DNA from: Planctomycetaceae bacterium
GTDB taxonomy: Bacteria; Planctomycetota; Planctomycetia; Pirellulales; PNKZ01
Reading direction: 5' to 3'
NCBI GenBank assembly: GCA_016793115.1
Contig: JAEUIN010000307.1
Coordinates: 1 to 64,000, forward strand
DNA: 64,000 bases
Both the position numbers and the translations under genes were made by a program. The notes below the pieces were generated by a model. It did no database searches and was not told the origin of the DNA. It worked only from the letters and a program-made list of their open reading frames with translations. Numbering within the stretch: position 1 is the first letter of the stretch; each line of letters starts with the position of its first letter. Positions 43,707 to 52,950 of this stretch are shown here, one piece after another.

Positions 43707-44408
43707 TTACAGTTCGACGGCGACCGGCGTTGCTTGCAAAAGCTCGTAAATACGTGGATCGGCCAGTGATTCGGCGATAAAGCGGGCGCCGTCGAAATTG
43801 TGCCGAAGGCTATGTCCGCCGGGTACCGCGACGGCGATCGCCCCGGCCGCGACGGCCGCGCGGCAGCCGTTCTGACTGTCTTCGAAGACGACCATCTCTT
43901 GCGGACTCACGTTGAGCCGCTTGGCCGCAGTGAGATAGATCTCCGGATGCGGCTTCCCTTCGACGATGTCTTCCGCCGAGAGGATGAATTGAAAGCGTGG
44001 TTCTAGAGCGAATCGCGTTAAGACATCGACCACGAAGCTGCGTCGGCTGCTGGTCGCGATCGCTTTAGGCATGTCGGCCGCTTCGAGCGTGGCCAAGAGA
44101 GTCGCAAGGCCGGGCATCATGGCGAGACGGTTATCGAGGATCGCCGGAAAAATTTCATCGGTCTCGATCGTCAGCTGTTCCACGGTCGTATCGAGCGCAT
44201 GGGTGTCGATCATGATCTGCAGCGCGATCTTACCCGGCCGGCCCATCATGCGATCGAGCAATTCGGCGGTAAATACATGTCCGCGTCGGCGCAGCAATTC
44301 GCCGCCGACGAATTGATAGAGGTCTTCCGTGTTGAACATGAGGCCGTCGAGGTCGAACACGGCGGCCTTCGGACGGAATGGCGACTCGGATTTCGCTGCC
44401 GGGGTCAT
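43707..44408 (-). CDS. HAD-IA phosphatase/phosphoglucomutase-like protein
   Basis: 233 residues from ATG 44408, overlapping the Nudix stop as ATGA. AAVFDLDGLMFNTEDLY has both motif I Asp residues and the squiggle of the beta-phosphoglucomutase/phosphatase group; AIATSSRRS is motif II, EGKPHPEIY motif III and VVFEDSQNGCRAA motif IV. GRPGKIALQIMI sits in the cap, as in sugar phosphatases. Likely hydrolyses a small sugar phosphate or nucleotide-related phosphate. Co-transcribed with a CoA-type Nudix hydrolase, so it may be general housekeeping. Confidence 0.82.
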   Translation of the reverse strand: MTPAAKSESPFRPKAAVFDLDGLMFNTEDLYQFVGGELLRRRGHVFTAELLDRMMGRPGKIALQIMIDTHALDTTVEQLTIETDEIFPAILDNRLAMMPGLATLLATLEAADMPKAIATSSRRSFVVDVLTRFALEPRFQFILSAEDIVEGKPHPEIYLTAAKRLNVSPQEMVVFEDSQNGCRAAVAAGAIAVAVPGGHSLRHNFDGARFIAESLADPRIYELLQATPVAVEL

Positions 44409-45115
44409 GAACTCTCGCTCGATTCGGTCTCTTGTTCGGTTTCTTTCCCCGCGGCGAAGGCGTCGTCGCACAACATGCGCAACTCGCCGAGGATCATCGC
44501 CGTCGCGCCCCATATTTGATGCCGGTCGTAGGCGAGATGCGGCACGCTTTGCAGCGTGCCTCGCACTTCGCAGCGGTGACGTCCGCAGAGAGTTCGGTCC
44601 ATCAGGGCTGCGAGGGGCAACTCAATCAGGCCGGCGACTTCGGATTCGTTCAGGACAAACCGCGGCGTTTCACCGACGACGGCGAGCCAAGGCACGACGT
44701 AGAAGCGGCTGCTGAAAAGATTGATCGGTGAAAGCCGACCAAGCATCTCGACGCCGCCTGCGGCGACGCCGATTTCTTCTTCAAGCTCGCGGATTGCGGC
44801 TTGATCGCTCGATTCGTCTTGCTCAAGCATGCCGCCGGGCAGGCTGATTTGCCCGCCGTGCGAGGCTAGTTCCGGGCGTCGAATCGTCAGCGGCACATGC
44901 CAGGCGTGCCCGCGACGATACATCAAGATCGCGACCGCCGCTGCGCGCGTGTCGGTCGACGGCGGTCCGAAATGCCGTCCGAAGGCCGCTTCGGGCTCGA
45001 ACATGACTTGAGCGCGTCGGCCGGGCAAGGGAAGTTTGAGGCGTCGTCGAAGGCAAGCCGGCAGTGAGTCTGCGTCGAAACGAGAGGGCTCAGATTCGTT
45101 GACGTCAATGTCCAT
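44405..45115 (-). CDS. Nudix hydrolase, CoA diphosphatase-like (NudL type)
   Basis: 236 residues. A complete Nudix box begins at GGMLEQDE and contains RELEEEIG; just before it, LTIRRPELASHGGQISLPGG is the segment specific to CoA pyrophosphatases (UPF0035/NudL). These enzymes cleave CoA and derivatives to 3',5'-ADP and phosphopantetheine. The ends are variable, with an acidic C-terminus. Starts eight bases after the stop of the upstream membrane protein and couples to the HAD gene. Confidence 0.85.
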   Translation of the reverse strand: MDIDVNESEPSRFDADSLPACLRRRLKLPLPGRRAQVMFEPEAAFGRHFGPPSTDTRAAAVAILMYRRGHAWHVPLTIRRPELASHGGQISLPGGMLEQDESSDQAAIRELEEEIGVAAGGVEMLGRLSPINLFSSRFYVVPWLAVVGETPRFVLNESEVAGLIELPLAALMDRTLCGRHRCEVRGTLQSVPHLAYDRHQIWGATAMILGELRMLCDDAFAAGKETEQETESSESS

Positions 45116-45123
45116 CGGGCCAA

Positions 45124-46674
45124 CTACCGCGAGCGGGAAACGCGATACACGACGAAGCTATTGTTTCGATACACTTCGTCGAATTCAAGCGGCGGATCGG
45201 CATAGGCGATAATGTAGTCGACACCATACTTTTCGACGATCGTTTTGACACGCTCGGGTGGAAGATAGTTCACCCAAGGATTGAGTTCGTCGTAGAGTTC
45301 TTCATGCCTAAGCCTCCACTCGACGAGCGACTGAGCATCTTGAGGGACGTCTTTTCGGGTGGCGTACTCAGCGCGCTCGGCGAACCACTTGAAGGTCATG
45401 TGCGGTCGCGGCGCGAGTACTAGCGCGTCGCGCGGCGTATTGTCGCGGATCCATTCACAGGCGGTTTGCCAATTGTGATATGTGCCGATTTGCGGGATCT
45501 TCTCGCCGCGGGGGAGCCACTCCGACTGCACTCGCTCCGATACGAGGCAGCCGACGTTGCCGAGCCCGATAATTGCTAAAGCGGCGACGATCAAATATCG
45601 CACAACGGCTCTGCGGTCCGGCCGCGCTGCGTAAGTCGCGAGTTCGAAGACGACACCCATGGCGAGGGCGACATCCGATAGACGAAACCAATAAAACTTC
45701 AGAATGCCGGCCGCCCAGGCCGACGGTTGCGGCGACGCATAGGATATTCCGAGACCGACGAGCGCGAAAGTCGCGGCCGCCGCAATAAACCAGCGCAACC
45801 GGCGGAGCGCACCGTCGGCAGGTTGCCAAGTGCACCAAGCCGAGAGTAACGCATACAACGTCAGATGCCGCACCGCGAACTTCGGGAAGAAGTCGACCGC
45901 CCACAAGTGATGCGCAATTCTCTCGAATACATAAATCTCGTTCCCCTGAGCGACCAGCGCGGGATCGATGCCGGAAGAGAGTCGCAAACCGGGAAGCACG
46001 CCGACGAGCGCGAGTGCGCCGCCGCCGATCAAGCCGGGTAACAGGGATTTTAACGACGTTCGCGAGCGATCGGCGAACCAGACGAGCCCGCAAGCGGCGA
46101 CCGACCACCCGCCGACGAGAACATGAAAGGCCGAGGCGGCGCCGAGCGCGATGAGTCCGCGATTCCACCGTCGCTGGAAAACGTCGGCCAATCCGTAGAA
46201 CACGAGCGCGTAGGCCGGTACTTTCGCCTCAATGCCGCCGACAAACCATTCGCCGGCTAGATGGAACCGTTCGTTCAGAGCGACGGCCGCGGCCCCCGTG
46301 AGCGCGGCCCAACCAAAGCGAGGTACGAGTAGATAGCTTAATCGCCGCCAGCCGACGGCGAGCATCAGCCAACCGATCACGCGCGCGACGAGCGCCGCGG
46401 TCGGCAGCGGCAAGATGTGCGTCAAATAGCCGAACGTGGCATAGAAGGTGACGTGAGAATCTCGCGACGACAAGAAGAGGTCGGCGACGATCCACTCCGG
46501 TTCCCAGTAGTGCTTCGCTTTCGTCAGGTAGTGGGCCTCGTTTGCGTCAGGCACAGGCCAACCGCCGCAAGCGGCGAATACGGCAAACACGAGCAGCACG
46601 TCGACAAGCGGTGCGAGGGCGGCGAAACGCTTCGCCGCAGCCGAAGTTTCCGGGATGTCCGCGGTGGTCGACAT
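45124..46674 (-). CDS. Polytopic membrane protein, possibly DUF6798-type
   Basis: 516 residues from ATG 46674 (MSTTADIPETSAAAK). About ten hydrophobic helices, then a soluble C-terminal part of about 110 residues (CEWIRDNTPRDALVLAPRPH, KYGVDYIIAYADPP). The conserved opening loop (NEAHYLTKAKHYWEPEW) recalls the first periplasmic loop of PMT-like proteins. I think it belongs to the membrane family known as DUF6798, but that is from memory of its C-terminal pattern. Function unknown. First gene of a unit with the Nudix and HAD genes. Confidence 0.6.
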   Translation of the reverse strand: MSTTADIPETSAAAKRFAALAPLVDVLLVFAVFAACGGWPVPDANEAHYLTKAKHYWEPEWIVADLFLSSRDSHVTFYATFGYLTHILPLPTAALVARVIGWLMLAVGWRRLSYLLVPRFGWAALTGAAAVALNERFHLAGEWFVGGIEAKVPAYALVFYGLADVFQRRWNRGLIALGAASAFHVLVGGWSVAACGLVWFADRSRTSLKSLLPGLIGGGALALVGVLPGLRLSSGIDPALVAQGNEIYVFERIAHHLWAVDFFPKFAVRHLTLYALLSAWCTWQPADGALRRLRWFIAAAATFALVGLGISYASPQPSAWAAGILKFYWFRLSDVALAMGVVFELATYAARPDRRAVVRYLIVAALAIIGLGNVGCLVSERVQSEWLPRGEKIPQIGTYHNWQTACEWIRDNTPRDALVLAPRPHMTFKWFAERAEYATRKDVPQDAQSLVEWRLRHEELYDELNPWVNYLPPERVKTIVEKYGVDYIIAYADPPLEFDEVYRNNSFVVYRVSRSR

Positions 46675-46761
46675 GCGGTCGATTTGCGCACGTGTTCGAA
46701 TTGAGGAGGTCGTGAAACTGCCATTGTAATCGAACGAAGCCGAACGGCGCAGCCGTCGTGG

Positions 46762-46791
46762 TTGCTCAATTGCTTCTCGCCGCCCTATATT
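46762..46791 (+). promoter_or_regulatory. Candidate sigma70-type promoter for prpB-prpC
   Basis: TTGCTC at 46762-46767 and TATATT at 46786-46791 are spaced by 18 bases, about 60 bases before ATG 46851. It lies in the divergent gap with the membrane protein gene. Pattern match only. Confidence 0.4.
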
Positions 46792-46850
46792 CAAGGCGGA
46801 ACGCGCACCGCGACCGTACAACCTGAATTTTTATTTGCGAGAAGTGCGTC

Positions 46851-47738
46851 ATGACTAAGGTCGACACTCCCGGCGCGCGACTTCGGCAGGCCGTCGGCGG
46901 CGCGACTTTGCTCGTTCCGGGGGCGTTCAACGCTCTCACGGCGCGGCTGATTGAGCGAGCCGGGTTTCATGCGGCTTATCTTTCCGGTGCGGCCTTCAGC
47001 GCGGGAGCGCTCGCGCTGCCCGACATCGGTTTGTTTACGCTCAGCGAATTAGTCGAAGAGGCGGAGCGGATTGGAAGGAGAACGACGCTGCCGCTGATCG
47101 TCGACGCCGACACCGGGTTCGGCGAAGCGGTGAATGTTGAACGGACGATCGTCGAATTGGAGGCGGCCGGAGCCGCGGCCGTGCAATTGGAAGATCAACG
47201 ATTGCCGAAGCGGTGCGGTCATCTTTCCGGCAAATCGTTGGTGGAATCGGCTGAGATGACGACGAAGATTCGCGCCGCCGCAGCCGCGCGACGAGACTCC
47301 TCGTTTGTGATCCTGGCGCGAACCGATGCCCGCGGCGTCGAAGGTTTTGCGTCGGCAGTCGATCGTGCCAAGGCCTATCTCGACGCCGGAGCCGACTGGG
47401 TCTTTCCCGAAGCACTGGAAACGCCCGACGAGTTTGCAAAGTTTGCCGCCGCGGTGAAAGCGCCGCTGGTGGCGAACATGACGGAGTTCGGCCGTAGCCC
47501 GCTGCTCTCGCGCGACGAACTCACGCAGCTCGGCTACGCCGCGGCTCTGCTGCCGGTGACGACGCTCCGCACGGCGATGAAAGCCGTGGCCGACGCGCTC
47601 GCACAAATCCAAGCCGACGGCACGCAACGAGCGCTTGTGCCGAAAATGCAAACTCGACAAGAACTCTACGACCTGCTCGACTACGCCGGCTACGAGGCCC
47701 GCGACCGCGAGTACTTCCAAGGGGAATCGCAATCATGA
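46851..47738 (+). CDS. prpB: Methylisocitrate lyase (isocitrate lyase/PEP mutase family)
   Basis: 295 residues. LIVDADTGFGEAVNVERT has the metal-binding Asp pair and KRCGHLSGK the catalytic Cys loop of isocitrate/methylisocitrate lyases; VILARTDARGVEGF follows. The length and the next gene (citrate/methylcitrate synthase) favour PrpB, which splits 2-methylisocitrate into pyruvate and succinate in propionate breakdown. An oxaloacetate decarboxylase-like activity is an alternative within this family. A likely promoter lies about 60 bases upstream. It overlaps prpC by four bases (ATGA). Confidence 0.85.
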   Translation: MTKVDTPGARLRQAVGGATLLVPGAFNALTARLIERAGFHAAYLSGAAFSAGALALPDIGLFTLSELVEEAERIGRRTTLPLIVDADTGFGEAVNVERTIVELEAAGAAAVQLEDQRLPKRCGHLSGKSLVESAEMTTKIRAAAAARRDSSFVILARTDARGVEGFASAVDRAKAYLDAGADWVFPEALETPDEFAKFAAAVKAPLVANMTEFGRSPLLSRDELTQLGYAAALLPVTTLRTAMKAVADALAQIQADGTQRALVPKMQTRQELYDLLDYAGYEARDREYFQGESQS

Positions 47739-48862
47739 CGACATCCGGTTCGACGGCAGGCGGCGGCTTGGAAGGAGTCGTGGCGGGGCAAACGGCGGTG
47801 TGCACGCTTGCAGGCCGCATGCTCTATCGCGGCTATGCAATCGAAGACTTGGCCGCGCAGGCGACGTTTGAAGAAGTCGCCTATTTGTTGCTGCACGGTG
47901 AACTGCCGAAGCAGGCCGAATTGGCCGAGTTTCGGAAGCGCCTTGGCGAAGCGATGGAGTTGCCGGGGGCGATTGTGGCGACTCTGCGGTCAATTCCTCG
48001 CGGCACGCCGATGATGGACGTCATGCGAACCGGCGCGAGCATGCTCGCGCATTTCGATGCCGACGTGAATGACAACGGACACGACGCTAACGTTCGCAAA
48101 GCGGAGCGGCTCGTCGCCAAGCTGCCGCTGGTGATGGCGGCGAAACATCGAATCGACTCGGGCCGTGAGCCTGCGCCGGCCGATCCGAAGCTGTCGATCG
48201 CCGCGAATATCTTGAAGCTGGTTACCGATCAATCGCCGGAAGACTGGGCGATTCACGCGATGAACACATCGCTCATTCTCTACGCGGAGCATGAGTTCAA
48301 TGCTTCGACGTTCGTGGCCCGCTGCGTCGCGTCGACGTTGGCCGATCTGCATTCGGCGATCGTCGCGGCGATCGGTGCGCTCAAGGGACCGCTGCACGGC
48401 GGGGCCAATGAACGCGTGCTCGAAGTGTTGCAGCAAGTCGGCGATCCGACTAAGGCCGAGAGTTGGATTCGCAACGCCCTGGCGAACAAGGTCCGCATCA
48501 TGGGCTTCGGTCATAGGGTCTACAAGAAGGGTGACCCGCGCACGGCTTTCCTCACCCCCCTATGCCAAAAACTCGCGGAAAAGACGGGCCACGAGGCCAT
48601 GGAGACGACTGCGGCGACAATCGAGCGGATCATCGTAGCGGAGAAGCGGTTGCCTGCGAACGTCGACTGGCCGAGCGCCCGGCTCTACCACTATCTCGGC
48701 CTGCCGGTCGAACTCTACACGCCTCTGTTCGTCGTCGCGCGCGTCACCGGTTGGTCGGCGCACGTGATCGAGCAGTTGGAGAATAACCGCATCATTCGCC
48801 CGGCGGCGGAATACGTCGGGCCGTCGCTGCGCAACTACATTTCGCTCGGCGAGCGCGGGTGA
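47735..48862 (+). CDS. prpC: 2-Methylcitrate/citrate synthase
   Basis: 375 residues, the short Gram-positive-like type of citrate synthase. LYAEHEFNAS and GFGHRVYKKGDPR hold the two active-site His, and PANVDWPSARLYHYLG the Asp. Coupling to prpB by an ATGA overlap suggests methylcitrate synthase (propionyl-CoA plus oxaloacetate), although enzymes of this type also accept acetyl-CoA. No prpD-like methylcitrate dehydratase is in the window, so an aconitase elsewhere would have to complete the cycle. Confidence 0.88.
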   Translation: MTTSGSTAGGGLEGVVAGQTAVCTLAGRMLYRGYAIEDLAAQATFEEVAYLLLHGELPKQAELAEFRKRLGEAMELPGAIVATLRSIPRGTPMMDVMRTGASMLAHFDADVNDNGHDANVRKAERLVAKLPLVMAAKHRIDSGREPAPADPKLSIAANILKLVTDQSPEDWAIHAMNTSLILYAEHEFNASTFVARCVASTLADLHSAIVAAIGALKGPLHGGANERVLEVLQQVGDPTKAESWIRNALANKVRIMGFGHRVYKKGDPRTAFLTPLCQKLAEKTGHEAMETTAATIERIIVAEKRLPANVDWPSARLYHYLGLPVELYTPLFVVARVTGWSAHVIEQLENNRIIRPAAEYVGPSLRNYISLGERG

Positions 48863-48885
48863 ATGAGAATGACGACGGGGAGAGC

Positions 48886-49638
48886 TTAGCCGGCGTTCGT
48901 CGAATGCTCGGCGGCTTGTTCCAACGCCGCTTCCAATGCGTCGGGCTTGGTGCTGGCCAGGGGAGCCAATGCGACGGCGACGACAAGCGCCGCGGCGAAG
49001 CCCATTGCGGCGATCGATCGGACTTCCACGCGCCGCCGCAAGCGAACTACGGCGACGATGAATGCGGCGGTGAGCAGGCCTTCGACGACGCCGATCGCCG
49101 CATGGTGGCCGATCAGGCGAGCGCAAGTCTCGGTCGGCACGCCGCTCACGGCGAGTTCCGCGGCACAAGCGACCGCCGAAGCCAGGACCGAAATAGTGCC
49201 TGCGGCGACGGCGCATAAGGTGTCGTTCGCAACGACTCGGCGCACTCCGTAGGCCGCGGCCGAGCCGACGACCGCCATGTTGAAAATGTTTGTGCTCAGA
49301 GCGGTGAGCCCACCGTCGGCGAAGAACACGCATTGCACCGTCAGCACGAGGGCGATTGAGATCGCCCCGAACGCCGGACCAAGCAGCAGCGTCGCGAGCG
49401 CGGCGCCGAGCAAGTGGCCGGAGACTCCGGTTCCCGGCACCGCATAGTTCACCATTTGCCCGGCGAAGACCAGCGCCGTTACGGCGGCGAACATGGCCGC
49501 CGTGCGCGAGACCAATCCGGCGATCGATCGCAGCCGCGGCCTTGCGGCGATCGCGGCCGCCGCCGCGGCCAGGCCGGCAACGGCAATCGTAGCTTCGCTC
49601 GACACGGCGTGATCCGGCAAGTGCATGGCGAACAACAT
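48886..49638 (-). CDS. cbiM: CbiM-like cobalt/nickel ECF transporter membrane component
   Basis: 250 residues from ATG 49638, which has GAAGGA upstream; ATG 49626 is an alternative and would put Met-His at the N-terminus (MHLPDHAVS), the metal-binding end typical of CbiM/NikM. About six hydrophobic helices; GVSGHLLGAALATLLLGP and FADGGLTALSTNIFNMAV are CbiM hallmarks, and GHHAAIGVVEGLLTA the later His-rich helix. It binds Co2+ or Ni2+ and needs ATPase and transmembrane partners (CbiO, CbiQ), which are not in the window. Convergent with prpC across 23 bases. Confidence 0.82.
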   Translation of the reverse strand: MLFAMHLPDHAVSSEATIAVAGLAAAAAAIAARPRLRSIAGLVSRTAAMFAAVTALVFAGQMVNYAVPGTGVSGHLLGAALATLLLGPAFGAISIALVLTVQCVFFADGGLTALSTNIFNMAVVGSAAAYGVRRVVANDTLCAVAAGTISVLASAVACAAELAVSGVPTETCARLIGHHAAIGVVEGLLTAAFIVAVVRLRRRVEVRSIAAMGFAAALVVAVALAPLASTKPDALEAALEQAAEHSTNAG

Positions 49639-49756
49639 AGAACGATCCTTCCCGCGGACGGTGTTTGACGAGTCCCTGAAAAGTAGCGAAACGGCGGCCG
49701 TTTGTAAACGTGAGCGACCTCGCCGCCGCCGACTTATTAACGCGGATCGGCTCGCT

Positions 49757-50722
49757 TTAGTCGTGCCCGAAAGGCAACGGCGTCCCCAGGTTGGCCGCTT
49801 TCGCCTGCGACAGAATATCGGTCGCCATGGCGACGTCTTCAACCGCCAAGCCGACCGACTTGAAGACGAGCACGTCGTCGTCGGTCGTGCGTCCGACGGC
49901 GCGACCCGCCAGCACGTCGCCCAGCGACACGGCCTGCTCCCATCGGAAGACGCCGGCCTCGAGCGCGGGCACAAAGTCCCCCGCTTCGTGTCGGCAGGCG
50001 GCGACGTCGTCGCAGACGACGCGTGCGGCGCGCGCCACGGTCGCGGTATCGATTTCCGCCTTGTTCAGCCAATTGCTGCCGACGGCGCAAACGACCGTGC
50101 CGGGGCCGACGTCGTCGCCGTTGAAAACCGGAGTCTTCGAGGTCGTCGCCGTGACGACGATCGGCAAGCCGCGCACGGCGGCGGCAGGCTCTGCGACCGA
50201 TTCGACTGCGATGCCGAGCCTCGACGCCATCGTCTCGCAGAATTGGGCGCGGCGTTGTGCGTCGCGCGAGTAGACCAAGGCTTGTTTGATCGGCAGCGCG
50301 GCGGCGACCGCTTCCAGTTGAGTGCGCGCCTGGGCGCCGGTGCCGAATACGCCGACTCGATTCGCGTCGCTTCGCGCGAGCCTGCGCACCGCGACGCCCG
50401 TCACCGCGCCGGTGCGGAGTTGGCCGAGGTAGTCCGCTTCGATCAAGGCCGCGATATCGCCCCCCGCGTTGTCGTAAAGGCCCACCAAAAAGCGAGCGCC
50501 GTGCTTTGTCGTGGTGTATTGTTTCCAACCGCAGGTACCGAGATACTCGGCGGCGGAACTCATGGAGTGCAGAATGATTCCCGGAGCCGAGGCGCGATTT
50601 CGCGGCACATTCGTCGCTTTGCCGTCGGCCAGATGCTTAATCGCCCGCTCGACGATGTTGATCGCGGCGGGCATATCGACGACTTTGCGGACGTCGTCTT
50701 CCGTGAGATAGAGCGCAGGCAT
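49757..50722 (-). CDS. Ornithine cyclodeaminase/mu-crystallin family protein
   Basis: 321 residues. LIEADYLGQLRTGAVTGVA is the substrate-domain signature with Arg and Thr; GVFGTGAQARTQLEAV is the NAD-binding loop; VVCAVGSNWLNKAEID follows. The family includes ornithine cyclodeaminase, alanine dehydrogenase of this fold and ketimine reductases, so the exact substrate cannot be read. Its neighbours, CbiM and GlmU, do not help. Divergent from glmU over 246 bases. Confidence 0.82.
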   Translation of the reverse strand: MPALYLTEDDVRKVVDMPAAINIVERAIKHLADGKATNVPRNRASAPGIILHSMSSAAEYLGTCGWKQYTTTKHGARFLVGLYDNAGGDIAALIEADYLGQLRTGAVTGVAVRRLARSDANRVGVFGTGAQARTQLEAVAAALPIKQALVYSRDAQRRAQFCETMASRLGIAVESVAEPAAAVRGLPIVVTATTSKTPVFNGDDVGPGTVVCAVGSNWLNKAEIDTATVARAARVVCDDVAACRHEAGDFVPALEAGVFRWEQAVSLGDVLAGRAVGRTTDDDVLVFKSVGLAVEDVAMATDILSQAKAANLGTPLPFGHD

Positions 50723-50952
50723 CGGCGACGGGCCTCGAAACGTGGTGCGGCTTTCTGCGTCGGTGCGCCATTCTAGGCGAAGGCCAAGGCAAAGCGAATG
50801 AAGCCGAATTTCGCCGGCGATTCCAAATCACCGACCGTTCGTCCCGCCGATGGAGCGGCAGGCGATTCTCTTGTCCCCCTGGCGTCAAACGCCGTTCGCC
50901 GGCAAGATGGCGAACTCAACGAACGCGCTCAGACGTGTTGCTTCGTCTTTGC

Positions 50953-50960
50953 AAGGAGGA
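50953..50960 (+). promoter_or_regulatory. Strong Shine-Dalgarno for glmU
   Basis: AAGGAGGA with eight bases to ATG 50969; it settles the start inside a frame that is open for 170 bases further upstream. Confidence 0.7.
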
Positions 50961-50968
50961 ATGTCGCT

Positions 50969-51715
50969 ATGGCCAAGGCTCGTGCCGTCGTGTTGGCCGC
51001 CGGGCAGGGAACCCGGATGAAATCGGATTTACCGAAGGTCCTCGTGCCGGTTCGGGGCCGGCCGATGATCGACTATGTGCTCGACATGCTCGAGCAGTGC
51101 GCAGTCGAACAAACGATCGTCGTCGTCGGCTACCGATCTGAATTGGTGCGTGAGCATTTGGCGGGTCGAAAGAACATCGCTTTTGCCGAGCAACACGAAC
51201 GGCTCGGGACCGGGCACGCCGTCATGATGTGTCGCGACGCGCTCGCCGGCTTCGACGGCGCGACGGCCGTCGTCTGCGGCGACTCGCCGTTGGTTCGCGC
51301 CGAGTCGATCAACTCGCTCTTGCGCGAGCGGGAACGGGGCGACGCGGCATGCCTGTTGGGAACGGCGAACAAGGACAACCCGTTCGGCTTGGGACGAATC
51401 GTGCGCGACGCGGCCGGACGCTTCGTCGGCATCGTCGAAGAAAAGGACGCGACGCCGGAGCAGCGCAAAATCACCGAAGTGAACATGAGCTGCTACGTGT
51501 TTCGCAACGCCGACTTGCTTGGTTCGCTCGATAAGCTGCGTGCCGACAACGCTCAGAGAGAGTATTATATTACCGATTGCCCGGGGATCTTGCGGGCTGC
51601 GGGGCGACCGGTCGAGGCCTTGGCCGTGCTGACGCCGCAAGAAACTTTGAGCATCAACACGGCGGAAGAATTGGCCGTCGTCGAACAAGCGATGGCTCAC
51701 TCCCCCAACTCCTAG
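50969..51715 (+). CDS. glmU: UDP-GlcNAc pyrophosphorylase-type nucleotidyltransferase (GlmU N-terminal domain only)
   Basis: 248 residues starting at ATG 50969 behind a strong ribosome site. VVLAAGQGTRMKSDLPKVL is the uridylyltransferase loop; HERLGTGHAVM, VVCGDSPLV and NPFGLGRIVRD follow as in GlmU. The C-terminal left-handed beta-helix acetyltransferase is absent, so it would make UDP-GlcNAc from UTP and GlcNAc-1-phosphate, with the acetyl step done elsewhere. UDP-GlcNAc feeds peptidoglycan-like, lipid A and the nonulosonate pathways. Followed after 35 bases by prs, a common pairing. Confidence 0.85.
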   Translation: MAKARAVVLAAGQGTRMKSDLPKVLVPVRGRPMIDYVLDMLEQCAVEQTIVVVGYRSELVREHLAGRKNIAFAEQHERLGTGHAVMMCRDALAGFDGATAVVCGDSPLVRAESINSLLRERERGDAACLLGTANKDNPFGLGRIVRDAAGRFVGIVEEKDATPEQRKITEVNMSCYVFRNADLLGSLDKLRADNAQREYYITDCPGILRAAGRPVEALAVLTPQETLSINTAEELAVVEQAMAHSPNS

Positions 51716-51750
51716 TTGCCTACGCCGCGAGCGATCGCCTTTCATTCACG

Positions 51751-52695
51751 ATGAACGACATGAAGATTTTTAGCGGTCGCTCGAATCCGACGCTGACGGA
51801 GCGGATCTGCGATTACCTCGGTATTCCCTGCGGCAATATCCAACTCGGTCGATTTCCCGACAGCGAAATCTCGTGCAAGCTCGAAGAAAACGTTCGCGGC
51901 CGCGACGTCTACTTGGTTCAAAGCACGTGCGCGCCCGTCAATGAAAACTTGATGGAACTACTCGTCATGGTCGACAGCTGCAAGCGGGCCAGCGCCGAAC
52001 GCGTCACGGCGGTGATTCCGTATTTCGGCTACGCACGGCAAGACCGCAAAGACGAAGGGCGCGTGCCGATCACCGCCAAGCTTGTCGCCAACCTGATCGA
52101 GCGTGCCGGGGCCGATCGTGTGCTGACGATGGACCTGCACGCGGCCCAGATTCAGGGATTCTTCGACCTTCCGGTCGACCACTTATACGCCTCGCCGGTG
52201 CTAAACGATCACTTCCGGCAAATGAACTTCAGGCCCGACGAGATCGTCGTCGTGAGTCCCGACGAAGGGAGCATCAAGCGTGCGCTGGGGCACGCCAAGC
52301 GGATGGGCGCACCGCTGGCGATCGTCGATAAACGCCGCTCAAGCGCCGAAAAAACCAAGCAAGAAAACATCATCGGCACTTCGGTCGCCGGCAAAGTTTG
52401 CTTCATGTTCGACGACATGATCAGCACGGCGGGCTCCATCTGCGGCGCGGCCGAAAAGGTGGCCGAAGCCGGGGCCAAAGAAATCTACGTCGGCGCGACC
52501 CACGGCGTGCTCTGCGGAAACGCACTTCAAAATCTTTCGAAATCGCCGATCTCCAAGGTCGTCATCACCGACAGCATTCCGCTGGCTCCGGAACGAAAGC
52601 TGGATAAGATTTCCATCTTGAGCGTGGCCCCGCTTTTGGGCGAGGCGATCAAGCGAATTCACCGCAACGAATCGGTGAGCCGGTTGTTTACCTAA
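51751..52695 (+). CDS. prs: Ribose-phosphate pyrophosphokinase
   Basis: 314 residues from ATG 51751 (MNDMKIFSGRSNP), or ATG 51760. GYARQDRKDEGR, TMDLHAAQIQGFFDLPVDHL and VSPDEGSIKRA are the class I PRPP synthase ATP and metal loops, and FDDMISTAGSI is the PRPP-binding loop. It makes PRPP from ribose-5-phosphate and ATP for nucleotide, NAD and histidine synthesis. In many bacteria prs is followed directly by the L25 gene; here three unrelated genes lie between (52951-55604). Confidence 0.95.
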   Translation: MNDMKIFSGRSNPTLTERICDYLGIPCGNIQLGRFPDSEISCKLEENVRGRDVYLVQSTCAPVNENLMELLVMVDSCKRASAERVTAVIPYFGYARQDRKDEGRVPITAKLVANLIERAGADRVLTMDLHAAQIQGFFDLPVDHLYASPVLNDHFRQMNFRPDEIVVVSPDEGSIKRALGHAKRMGAPLAIVDKRRSSAEKTKQENIIGTSVAGKVCFMFDDMISTAGSICGAAEKVAEAGAKEIYVGATHGVLCGNALQNLSKSPISKVVITDSIPLAPERKLDKISILSVAPLLGEAIKRIHRNESVSRLFT

Positions 52696-52950
52696 GGGCG
52701 GTCGTCGTTGATTTGATTCGGCATTTAACGCGTTCCTCGAGTGTGTTCGGTCCAGTCGCGGAGAGCGGAAGCCCGCCGAAGGCGTTCCGTCACACTCTTT
52801 CCCGCGCCGCTTCGCGCTCGCTTTCTTGTGACGCATAATAACTCGACTGAGCCGGCCATCCGTTTCGTTTCGGTAGCGATGCTCAATCGCGGGGGACGTG
52901 CAACGTTGCAACGCCCGAAACGCTTTCGTCATGTATTAGGAGTGGATGGT

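Noticed and set aside
49640..49756. Cobalamin riboswitch upstream of cbiM
   Set aside because: The gap is under 120 bases, too short for the usual element, and I saw no B12-box-like sequence.
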